NCBI GenBank assembly: GCA_020048795.1
Contig: JAIFMA010000008.1
Location: 1-14,651 of the forward strand
From: Rhodoferax sp.
GTDB lineage: Bacteria; Pseudomonadota; Gammaproteobacteria; Burkholderiales; Burkholderiaceae_C
Direction: 5' to 3'
DNA length: 14,651 bases
The first letter of the stretch is position 1, and the number at the start of each line of letters is the position of its first letter. Shown piece by piece: positions 1 to 6,412 of this stretch. Under the pieces are notes generated by a model. It was given only the letters and a program-made list of their open reading frames with translations, was not told the DNA's origin and searched no databases. The translations under genes and the position numbers were made by a program.

Positions 1-359
1 TCGGCGGTGTGTTTTTCGATGATTTCTCGGAACTGGGGCCAGATCAAAGCCTGGCCATGATGCAGTCGGTTGGGAATGCCTTCTTGCAGGCTTACCTGCC
101 CATTGTGGCGCGCCGCAAAGACACCCCGTATGGCCAACGTGAGCGCGATTTTCAACTGTACCGGCGTGGCCGCTACGTCGAATTCAACCTGGTGTGGGAC
201 CGGGGCACACACTTTGGGTTGCAGTCGGGCGGGCGCACCGAGTCGATCTTGCTGTCGATGCCACCGCTGGTCAGCTGGGCCTACCAGCAGGTGCCAGCGC
301 CCGGCACGCCCGAGGCCGATCTGTACAGCAAGTTTCTGGTTCGCAAGGACTGGGTTTGA
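1..359 (+). CDS. hemF: Oxygen-dependent coproporphyrinogen III oxidase, C-terminal part (5' end outside window)
   Basis: HemF oxidatively decarboxylates coproporphyrinogen III to protoporphyrinogen IX in the cytoplasm, using O2, in haem synthesis. The frame is open from base 3 and lacks a start, so only about the last 118 residues are present. They follow the E. coli C-terminus closely: GGVFFDD at the window edge, then AYLPIVARRKDTPYGQRE, QLYRRGRYVEFNLVWDRG, FGLQSGGRTESIL, SMPPLVSW and a terminal VRKDWV. The stop TGA shares its last base with the ATG of nadD (TGATG), so the two are probably translationally coupled. An AAGGA at 345-349 inside hemF serves as the nadD ribosome site. Nothing in the visible part looks damaged. 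The identity is near certain; promoter and N-terminus cannot be judged. Confidence 0.97.
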   Translation, partial: GGVFFDDFSELGPDQSLAMMQSVGNAFLQAYLPIVARRKDTPYGQRERDFQLYRRGRYVEFNLVWDRGTHFGLQSGGRTESILLSMPPLVSWAYQQVPAPGTPEADLYSKFLVRKDWV

Positions 360-970
360 TGGCGGGTGCTACGCTGCGGCGCGTGGGTGTGATGGGCGGC
401 GCGTTTGACCCCCCCCATCTGGCGCACCAGGCGCTGGCGCAAGCCGCCTGTGAGCAGCTTCAACTCGATGAACTACGGCTGGTGCCGACCGGCCAGGCCT
501 GGCACAAGCCGCGTGCGCTGACCCCCGCGCAGCATCGGCTGGCCATGGTGCAACTGGCTTTTGCCGAGATGCCCCAAGTGACGGTGGACCAGCGAGAAAC
601 CCAGCGCCATGGCCCGAGCTACACCATCGACACTTTGCGCGAACTGGCTGACAGCCTGCCGCGTGCACAGTTGTTTCTGATCATCGGTGCCGATCAGGCG
701 CGGGCGCTGACAAGCTGGAAGCGGTGGCAGGATATTCTTCAGACTGCTACAATTTGCGTAGCTGATCGCGCAAGTACAATAAGGGCTGGAAGCCAATTTG
801 ATGCTGAAGCTTCAAGCCAGACCGCGTTTTGGCACCTGAACATGCCGGCCCTGGACATCAGTGCCACCGACATCCGCCACCGAATTTCTGCCAACATGAG
901 CGTCAGCACACTGGTGTGCGAGCCCGTTGCGCGTTATATTGCCGCCCACCACCTCTACCAAACTGTTTGA
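359..970 (+). CDS. nadD: Nicotinate-nucleotide adenylyltransferase
   Basis: NadD transfers AMP from ATP to nicotinate mononucleotide, giving deamido-NAD, in NAD synthesis. The 203-residue product is close to the E. coli length (213). The nucleotidyltransferase signature GGAFDPPHLAH is at residues 13-23, PSYTIDTL and LFLIIGADQ follow in the middle, and the ATP-binding ISATDIR motif is at 167-173. ATG 359 was chosen because it overlaps the hemF stop, has AAGGA 10 bases upstream, and is only 12 residues before the first motif; the frame stays open further upstream without family similarity. The stop overlaps the rsfS start (TGATG). Residues 134-150 are encoded by a ~52-bp repeat also found in rsfS. 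They fall in the linker between the Rossmann core and the ISATDIR motif, which is variable in this family, so activity is probably kept. Confidence 0.95.
   Translation: MAGATLRRVGVMGGAFDPPHLAHQALAQAACEQLQLDELRLVPTGQAWHKPRALTPAQHRLAMVQLAFAEMPQVTVDQRETQRHGPSYTIDTLRELADSLPRAQLFLIIGADQARALTSWKRWQDILQTATICVADRASTIRAGSQFDAEASSQTAFWHLNMPALDISATDIRHRISANMSVSTLVCEPVARYIAAHHLYQTV
758..809 (+). repeat. Dispersed ~52-bp repeat, copy A, inside nadD
   Basis: This segment starts GTAGCTGATCGCGCAA and ends ATTTGATGCTGAAG. It aligns without gaps to 1588-1639, with 39 of 52 identical bases by my hand count, including GTAGCTG, GCGCAA, AAGGGCTG and ATTTGATGC. It is read in the same phase as the other copy (GTA GCT first) and encodes nadD residues 134-150. 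Of the three forward frames only this one is open; the other two meet TAG or TGA in the first seven bases. The sequence resembles intergenic repeats I recall from Comamonadaceae genomes (an AGGGCTAGAGGCCAATTTGA-like core). That is memory and was not checked here. Confidence 0.6.
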
Positions 971-1857
971 TGACTACCAAAACCACCGCCAAAGCCACCA
1001 CCAAAGCCGAGACAAAACCTGTCGCCAAGACCACTGCCCGGGTGATTGCCACCAAGACCGATGGCAAAAAAGACATACAAAAGCTGCAGCGCGCCATCGT
1101 CGATGGCCTCGAAGATGTCAAGGCGCAAGAGATTGTGGTGTTTGATACCGAGCATTTGTCACCGTTGTTTGATCGGGTGATTGTGGCCTCGGGCACCTCC
1201 AACCGGCAGACCAAGGCGCTGGCAGCGAGTGTGGTGGATGCCGTGCGCGAGGCCGGTTTTGGCAAGCCCCGGGTTGAGGGTGAGGCCAATGGCGAGTGGA
1301 TCATTGTGGATTGCGGCGCGGCGGTGGTGCATGTGATGCAACCCACGTTTCGCTCGTATTACAACCTTGAAGAACTGTGGGGCGACAAGCCGGTGCGCCT
1401 GAAACTTGGCGCGGCCAAACCCGCCCAGCCCAGCGAGACCAAACCCGGCGCGGCTACCAAGGAGGTCACCAAGCCGACGGCCAGCTTGCGCCGCTCCAGT
1501 GCCGCTAAAAAGGGCGTTGAGGAAGCTTTCCCATCCAGGGCGCAGCTCAAAAAAGCCACGGACGCCAAAGCCACTGCCGCAAAAAAAGTAGCTGCTAGCG
1601 CAATACCCAAAAGGGCTGCAGACCCATTTGATGCAGAAAAGCCGGGCAAACCCCGAATCAAGACGCTGGTGGTCAATGCGCCCGCCAAACCCGCTGCCAA
1701 GAAGCCAGCAGTCAACAAAGCAGCCGCCAGGCCAGGTGTCAAAACGGCCGGTAAAGCTGCTGCCTCGTCAACGGCTACCAGGCCGAGCGCCAAGGCAGTT
1801 CGTAAAACCGCTGCCTCGTCAACGGCCGCCAAGAAGACCGCGCCGCGCAAAGCCTGA
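970..1857 (+). CDS. rsfS: Ribosomal silencing factor RsfS with long basic extensions
   Basis: RsfS (YbeB/Iojap family) binds ribosomal protein L14 and blocks joining of the subunits when nutrients are short. The family core lies at residues ~35-144: the DVKAQEIVVFDT region, DRVIVASGTSNRQTKALA, GEANGEWIIVDCGAAVVHVM and FRSYYNLEELWGDKPVRL. Typical members have ~105-130 residues; this one has 295. A 34-residue Thr/Lys-rich leader precedes the core and a ~150-residue Lys/Ala/Pro-rich tail follows it, resembling histone-H1-like bacterial tails and probably disordered. ATG 970 overlaps the nadD stop (TGATG). GTG 1042 would remove most of the leader and remains possible, but no ribosome site precedes it. 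Residues 207-223 come from a repeat shared with nadD, and the last ~45 residues contain an imperfect duplication. The core identity is firm; the role of the tail is unknown. Confidence 0.94.
   Translation: MTTKTTAKATTKAETKPVAKTTARVIATKTDGKKDIQKLQRAIVDGLEDVKAQEIVVFDTEHLSPLFDRVIVASGTSNRQTKALAASVVDAVREAGFGKPRVEGEANGEWIIVDCGAAVVHVMQPTFRSYYNLEELWGDKPVRLKLGAAKPAQPSETKPGAATKEVTKPTASLRRSSAAKKGVEEAFPSRAQLKKATDAKATAAKKVAASAIPKRAADPFDAEKPGKPRIKTLVVNAPAKPAAKKPAVNKAAARPGVKTAGKAAASSTATRPSAKAVRKTAASSTAAKKTAPRKA
1588..1639 (+). repeat. Dispersed ~52-bp repeat, copy B, inside rsfS tail
   Basis: This is the partner of the copy at 758-809, in the same orientation and read in the same phase. It starts GTAGCTGCTAGCGCAA and ends ATTTGATGCAGAAA. 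It encodes rsfS residues 207-223 (beginning VAASAIPKRA), inside the low-complexity tail, where an extra in-frame block should be tolerated. The stretch DPFDAEK lacks the Lys/Ala monotony on either side, which fits an inserted origin. No third copy was found in the window on either strand by eye. Confidence 0.6.
1751..1830 (+). repeat. Imperfect 51-bp-period tandem duplication in rsfS 3' end
   Basis: Bases 1751-1779 and 1802-1830 match at 25 of 29 positions by hand count, sharing CTGCCTCGTCAACGGC exactly, with a period of 51 bases (17 codons). The encoded units are KAAASSTAT and KTAASSTAA. This is the sort of in-frame expansion expected in an alanine/lysine-rich tail and probably explains length variation of RsfS between relatives. 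Confidence 0.65.
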
Positions 1858-1860
1858 CCT

Positions 1861-2340
1861 GTGCGCCTGCTGATTGTTGCGGTCGGCCAGCGTGTGCCGG
1901 ACTGGGCCCAAACCGCCTGGGACGACTACGCCAAACGCTTTCCGTTTGAGATCAAGCTTGAGCTCAAGGCCGTCAAAACCGAGCCGCGGGCCTCGAAATC
2001 GCTCGAAACCCTGTTGGCCGCAGAGCGCGCCCGTATTGAGGCGGCCATTCCGGCGGCCATTCCGAAAGGCTGCCGCGTGGTGGCGCTGGACGAGCGTGGC
2101 AGCGCATTAACCACCCTGGCGCTGGCTGCCAGGCTGCAAGGCTGGCAGTTGTCGGGCGACGATTTGGCGCTGGTGATTGGTGGACCCGATGGCCTGGAGC
2201 CGGCGTTTCGGCAGGCGGCGCATGAGCGCATTCGCCTGTCAGACCTGACGCTGCCGCACGCCATGGTGCGTGTGTTGCTGATAGAGCAGCTCTACCGCGC
2301 CTGGTCCATCAATGCCAACCACCCCTACCACCGTGAGTAA
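1861..2340 (+). CDS. rlmH: 23S rRNA (pseudouridine1915-N3)-methyltransferase
   Basis: RlmH (YbeA, SPOUT superfamily) uses S-adenosylmethionine to methylate pseudouridine 1915 in helix 69 of 23S rRNA on assembled 70S ribosomes. The 159-residue product matches the family length (~155). VVALDERGS lies in the middle, the SAM-loop motif IGGPDGLEP at 106-114, and the C-terminal knot sequence LSDLTLPHAMVRVLLIEQLYRAW plus NHPYHRE ends the protein. The start is GTG 1861, three bases after the rsfS stop and directly followed by the expected RLLIVAVGQ strand; no ATG is available. The rsfS-rlmH pair is widely conserved and both act on the large subunit. Nothing is unusual apart from the GTG start and the absence of a clear ribosome site, which suggests coupling to rsfS. 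Confidence 0.96.
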   Translation: MRLLIVAVGQRVPDWAQTAWDDYAKRFPFEIKLELKAVKTEPRASKSLETLLAAERARIEAAIPAAIPKGCRVVALDERGSALTTLALAARLQGWQLSGDDLALVIGGPDGLEPAFRQAAHERIRLSDLTLPHAMVRVLLIEQLYRAWSINANHPYHRE

Positions 2341-2428
2341 CGCCATGTCCAGATCATCCGTGTCGTTGTTGCTTGACCTTGTTGTGTTCGACAGCCGCCT
2401 TGATCACCGTGCGTCATAAGGACTGGCT

Positions 2429-3031
2429 TTGAACGCTTTTGTTTACCTGGCCTCACAGAGCCCGCGCCGACGCCAGTTGCTGGAGCAACTGGGCGTGGGT
2501 TTCGAGTTGTTGTTGCCCGATCCGGATGAAGATGCAGAGGCGCTGGAGCTGGCCCTGCCCAACGAACCACCGGCAAAGTATGTGCAGCGGGTGACACAGC
2601 TCAAGCTCAACGCTGCACTGGCACGGCGCAAACGACGGGGTTTGCCCGCTGCGCCGGTGTTGTGTTCAGACACCACGGTGGCGCTGCGGCGCGTCATTTT
2701 TGGCAAACCAGTGGATGCCAGCGATGCGGTGCGCTTGTTGCAGGGCTTGTCGGGTCAAACCCATACGGTTTTGACAGCTGTGGCCATCGGCACCGAGCGC
2801 AAGCGCGCAGCCGATGTGTCGCGTTCACGGGTCACGTTTTCGCCCCTGAGCTCAGCCCAGATCAAGGCCTATGTCGCCAGTGGTGAGCCGTTTGGCAAAG
2901 CCGGGGCATACGGCGTGCAGGGCCGAGCGGCCGGGTACATCAGCAAAATCAGCGGCAGTTATTCAGGCATCATGGGGCTGCCGCTGTTTGAAACCGCGCA
3001 GATTTTGCGTTTGTTCGGTGTCAGGGTATAA
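2429..3031 (+). CDS. maf: Maf-family nucleotide pyrophosphatase (YhdE type, dTTP/UTP)
   Basis: Maf proteins hydrolyse nucleoside triphosphates, including non-canonical ones, to monophosphates, and have been linked to septum control. The 200-residue product has the N-terminal substrate loop ASQSPRRRQLL (from residue 8), the catalytic SDTTV with Asp81, GKPVDASDAVRLLQGLSGQTH, KAGAYGVQG and GSYSGIMGLPLFET. The GAYGxQG and GSY-GLPL motifs point to the YhdE-like dTTP/UTP subgroup rather than YceF. The start is TTG 2429: it has AAGGA at 2418-2422, lies just before the conserved first strand, and an in-frame TAA at 2417-2419 excludes anything longer. An 88-base gap separates it from rlmH. The TTG start may hold expression low. 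Confidence 0.93.
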   Translation: MNAFVYLASQSPRRRQLLEQLGVGFELLLPDPDEDAEALELALPNEPPAKYVQRVTQLKLNAALARRKRRGLPAAPVLCSDTTVALRRVIFGKPVDASDAVRLLQGLSGQTHTVLTAVAIGTERKRAADVSRSRVTFSPLSSAQIKAYVASGEPFGKAGAYGVQGRAAGYISKISGSYSGIMGLPLFETAQILRLFGVRV

Positions 3032-3052
3032 ATTCACCAAGGTGTTCAAGTC

Positions 3053-4534
3053 ATGTCCATGCAAGAAGATATTCTGATCAACTGGTCGCCCCAGGAAACC
3101 CGCGTTGCCGTGGTGGAAAACGGTGTGTTGCAAGAACTGCATGTAGAGCGTACCTTGGAGCGCGGCCTGATGGGCAATGTTTATCTGGGCAAAGTGGCAC
3201 GCGTGCTACCGGGCATGCAGTCGGCGTTTATCGACATTGGCTTGGAGCGCGCGGCGTTTTTGCATGTGGCTGATGTCTGGCACCCGCCGGCGGAGGGCGA
3301 AACCCTGTCTGCCGCGCGCAGTGCAGCAACTTTGACACCCATTGAAAAACAAGTATTTGAAGGCCAGAGCCTGATGGTGCAGGTGATCAAGGACCCGATT
3401 GGCACCAAAGGTGCCCGCCTTTCCACCCAAATCAGCATTGCCGGACGGATGCTGGTTTTTCTGCCGCAGGACGACCATATTGGTGTGTCGCAAAAGATTG
3501 CGACGGCACAACGTGACGAATTGCGTCGGCGTATGCAGCAGTTGGTGGGTGACCAGGGAGGCGGCTTTATTTTGCGAACCAATGGTGAGGATGCGTCTGA
3601 CAAGGAGTTGTCGGATGACATTGACTATCTGCGCAAGGCCTGGAGGCGTCTTCGCGAAGCGGCCGCGCACACACCGGCGGCATCGCTGTTGCATCAGGAC
3701 CTGAACCTGCTGCAACGGGTGTTGCGTGATCTGGCGAGTGATCTGACCCAGTCGATCAAGGTCGATTCGCTCGAGCAGTTCGAAAACTTGCGGGCCTTCG
3801 GTCACGAGTTCATGCCGGCCGCAGCGCAGAAATTACAGCATTACAAAGGTGAACGTCCGATTTTTGACCTGTTTGCCATCGACGAGGAAATTGCCAAGGC
3901 ATTGGGCCGCCGTGTCGAGCTCAAATCGGGTGGTTACCTGATTGTGGATCAGACCGAGGCCTTGACCACGGTGGATGTCAATACCGGCGGCTTTGTCGGT
4001 GCCCGCAATTTTGATGACACCATTTTCAAGACCAACCTGGAGGCGGCACAGGCCATTGCCCGGCAACTGCGATTGCGCAATCTGGGTGGCATCATCATTG
4101 CCGATTTCATCGACATGGTGCGGGAAGACCACCGCGAGGCGGTGTTGGCAGAAATCCGCAAACAGCTCGCACGTGACCGTGTGAAGACCATGTGTGGTGG
4201 TTTTTCGCAACTGGGGCTGGTGGAGATGACACGCAAGCGCACCCGCGAATCATTGGCGCATATGTTGTGTGAACCCTGCCCCTTGTGCGATGCCAAAGGC
4301 ATTGTGAAAACCGCGCGCAGTGTGGTCTATGACATTTTTCGCGAAATTTTGCGTGAGTCGCGCCAGTTCAACCCGCGTGAATTCCGCGTGGTGGCATCTC
4401 CCACGGTGATCGAATTGTTTCTGGACGAGGAGAGCCAGCACTTGGCAGGCCTTTGCGAGTTCATTGGCAAGCCGGTATCGCTGCAAAGTGAGAGTGCCAT
4501 GGGGCAGGAACAGTACGACATTGTGCTGATGTAA
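3053..4534 (+). CDS. rng: Ribonuclease G
   Basis: RNase G is the shorter relative of RNase E. It cleaves single-stranded RNA at AU-rich sites and trims the 5' end of 16S rRNA. At 493 residues the protein has the RNase G length (E. coli 489) and lacks the long C-terminal scaffold of RNase E. An S1-type domain with the GLMGNVYLGKVARVLPGMQ and FIDIGLERAAFLH segments occupies about residues 35-125. The Mg-binding catalytic residues are in TVDVNTGGFVG (Asp308, Asn310) and IIIADFIDM (Asp351). The zinc-link cysteines are C409 and C412 in CEPCPLC. The start at 3053 follows AAGG at 3039-3042; ATG 3059, two codons on, is an alternative. It closes the housekeeping run that began with hemF; the maf-rng order is common in proteobacteria. 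Confidence 0.96.
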   Translation: MSMQEDILINWSPQETRVAVVENGVLQELHVERTLERGLMGNVYLGKVARVLPGMQSAFIDIGLERAAFLHVADVWHPPAEGETLSAARSAATLTPIEKQVFEGQSLMVQVIKDPIGTKGARLSTQISIAGRMLVFLPQDDHIGVSQKIATAQRDELRRRMQQLVGDQGGGFILRTNGEDASDKELSDDIDYLRKAWRRLREAAAHTPAASLLHQDLNLLQRVLRDLASDLTQSIKVDSLEQFENLRAFGHEFMPAAAQKLQHYKGERPIFDLFAIDEEIAKALGRRVELKSGGYLIVDQTEALTTVDVNTGGFVGARNFDDTIFKTNLEAAQAIARQLRLRNLGGIIIADFIDMVREDHREAVLAEIRKQLARDRVKTMCGGFSQLGLVEMTRKRTRESLAHMLCEPCPLCDAKGIVKTARSVVYDIFREILRESRQFNPREFRVVASPTVIELFLDEESQHLAGLCEFIGKPVSLQSESAMGQEQYDIVLM

Positions 4535-4549
4535 GCAGGCGGGCGTTTG

Positions 4550-5296
4550 ATGACTGCCGCTTGCGCCAATGCCGCGCCCATCGCCGTCCTGGTTTATCAC
4601 CAGATTGCCCCGCCTCCCCCCAAGGGTGCACCATTCAGAAGCCTTTATGTCGCACCTGAGGCGTTTTCCCGGCAAATGAGATTTTTCAGCTTGCTGGGTT
4701 ATCGCGGTCTTTCGATGTCTGAATTGCTGCCGTACTTGCGAGGTGAAAAGACGGGCAGGGTGGTCGGCATCACTTTTGACGATGGTTACCTGAATAATTT
4801 GACCCACGCCTTGCCGGTGCTACGGCGACACGGGTTTTCATCGACCTGTTATGCGGTCAGTCAGCGACTGGGGCAGACCAATCTGTGGGATGGGCCACAT
4901 GGCGTGGCCCAAACACCCTTGATGGATGTCCACCAACTGCGATTGTGGTTGGGCGCGGGCCAGGAGCTTGGAGCCCATACGCGCCACCATGTTCACTTGC
5001 CAGAACTGGCGCTGGCGGCCAGTCTGGAAGAGTTGGCGCTGGGGAAAGCAGAGCTTGAAGCGGTTGCGCCAGGCCTGGTTGAGCATTTTTGTTATCCCTA
5101 TGGTGAATACACCGATGTCCATGTCGCACAAACCCAGCAGGCCGGTTTTGCCACCGCCACGACCACCCGGCGCGGACGGTGTCATGCCGGGCAGGACCTG
5201 TTGCAACTCAGCCGAGTGCCAGTGGTACGTTCGACGACCTTGCCTGTGCTGTGGCTGAAAGTGTTTACCAGCTATGAAGACCGCCGAAGCGTTTGA
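4550..5296 (+). CDS. Polysaccharide deacetylase family protein (CE4/NodB fold)
   Basis: This 248-residue protein is a metal-dependent carbohydrate esterase 4 that would remove an N- or O-acetyl group from a sugar. Motif 1 is TFDDGY (Asp77, Asp78), motif 2 HTRHH gives the two metal-ligand histidines (His143, His147), and motif 3 is YPYGEY near residue 182. The N-terminal VLVYHQIAP is also typical. There is no signal peptide or membrane segment, so it should act in the cytoplasm, unlike peptidoglycan deacetylases. ATG 4550 is used; TTG 4547 just before it is in frame. It starts 15 bases after rng and its end overlaps the following glycosyltransferase by 23 bases. Setting and location suggest an LPS-core or lipid-linked sugar intermediate as substrate; this is inference. 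Confidence 0.85.
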   Translation: MTAACANAAPIAVLVYHQIAPPPPKGAPFRSLYVAPEAFSRQMRFFSLLGYRGLSMSELLPYLRGEKTGRVVGITFDDGYLNNLTHALPVLRRHGFSSTCYAVSQRLGQTNLWDGPHGVAQTPLMDVHQLRLWLGAGQELGAHTRHHVHLPELALAASLEELALGKAELEAVAPGLVEHFCYPYGEYTDVHVAQTQQAGFATATTTRRGRCHAGQDLLQLSRVPVVRSTTLPVLWLKVFTSYEDRRSV

Positions 5297-6412
5297 TTTG
5301 GCGGACCGGCCGGCACCTGACCGGCGCCTGCGCATCGCTGTGCTGAATCGCCAGTTTTCAGGCACTGGCGGAGGCGCTGAGCGTTATTCGATGGCGCTGG
5401 TGGAGCATCTTGCGCCGCGGCATGAGATTCATGTGTTCGCGCAGCAGATTGACCACCAATGGCCCGGTGTGACCTATCACCAGGTGTCGCAGGTGGTCAG
5501 GCGTCCGCGCTGGCTGAATCAGCTTTGGTACGCCACCGCCACCTGGTGGGCCACCCGACGGGGTTTTGATGTGGTGCATTCGCACGAAAACACCTGGCAT
5601 GGCAACGTGCAAACCGTTCACGTGTTACCAGTGAAGTACAACCTGTTTCATGGTCAAAGGGGTTGGTCACTGGGCATGCGCCGGCTCAAGGTGCTGACCA
5701 GCCCGCGTTTGCTGACATACCTTGGGCTGGAGCAGTGGCGGATGTCAATGGCCAAACCCCGAGCCATCGTCGTGACTTCCCGTAGTTTGCTTGGACAAAT
5801 CGCCCATGCATATCCGGCGTGCCGTACCGCTGTGCATGTGATTACGCCAGGCGTAGCGCAGGTAACCGGTCTGGCAGGCGCGTCCTGCCAGGTGGCGGCT
5901 CGGCGGTGCCTGGGTTTGCCGGCGCAGGGGCCTTGTGTTCTGTTTGTTGCCAATGACTATCGCAAGAAGGGTTTGGCAACGTTGATCAATGCGCTGACCC
6001 TCAAGGCCAGGCCGAAGCCGCCGGGCTCAGTCAGCGCATTTATTTTTTGGGTTCACGCAAGGACATGGACGATGTGTATGCCGCCGCAGACTGTCTGGCC
6101 CATCCAACACGGGAGGACACCTTTGCCATGGTGGTTCTCGAGGCCATGGCGCACGGCTTGCCGGTGCTGGTTAGTCAGCAGCAATACTGTGGCATTGCAG
6201 GTTTGCTCACCCATGAGTGTGACGCACTGCTGCTACAGGATCCGTCCGACGCTGAGGCCCTGGCGCAGGCGCTGAATCGGCTGATTGATGAGCCAGCGTT
6301 ACGCCAGCGTTTGAGTGTCGCCGCTACCGAGTTCGCCAGAGCCTACCTTTGGGAGGCGTTAGCCAGACAGCAGGAAGCAATTTATGCAGAGCTGTGCAAG
6401 CCCAGCCGGTAA
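5274..6412 (+). pseudogene. Family-4 glycosyltransferase (LPS core type), broken by internal loss and frameshift
   Basis: The N-terminal part from ATG 5274 is a GT4, GT-B-fold transferase: RIAVLNRQFSGTGGGAERYS near the start, VVHSHENTWHGNVQTVHV in the middle, and the start of the donor domain at CVLFVANDYRKKGLATLINA. Around 5997-6010 the similarity jumps from phase 0 to phase 2. From about 6002 the second frame carries AEAAGLSQRIYFLGSRKDMD, then the donor-binding HPTREDTFAMVVLEAMAHGLP, and ends at TAA 6410-6412. The two parts do not abut as expected: about 20 residues normally found there (the strand reading roughly LAVVG and a helix) are missing, so this is a loss of ~58 or 61 bases, not a one-base slip. 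The original frame runs on as unrelated sequence to a stop at 6275. The intact protein was probably a heptose- or glucose-transferring LPS-core enzyme. A local assembly error is the main alternative. Confidence 0.8.

Noticed and set aside
1359..1850. A 163-codon antisense reading frame opposite rsfS
   Set aside because: It is a compositional shadow of the Lys/Ala-rich tail and gives a low-complexity Ala/Leu protein without motifs.
2345..2419. A 24-codon ATG-to-TAA reading frame between rlmH and maf
   Set aside because: It has no ribosome site of its own, no recognisable sequence features, and its length is expected by chance in an 88-base gap. Its TAA only serves to exclude a longer maf.
345..2432. 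The near-identical 15-base match AAGGACTGG(G/C)TTTGA before nadD and before maf
   Set aside because: In hemF it encodes the conserved C-terminal KDWV plus stop, and before maf it includes the ribosome site. The flanks do not match, so coincidence around a Shine-Dalgarno sequence is more likely than duplication.
3206..3805. A 199-codon antisense reading frame opposite rng
   Set aside because: The sense strand encodes well-conserved RNase G; the antisense product has no domain signature.
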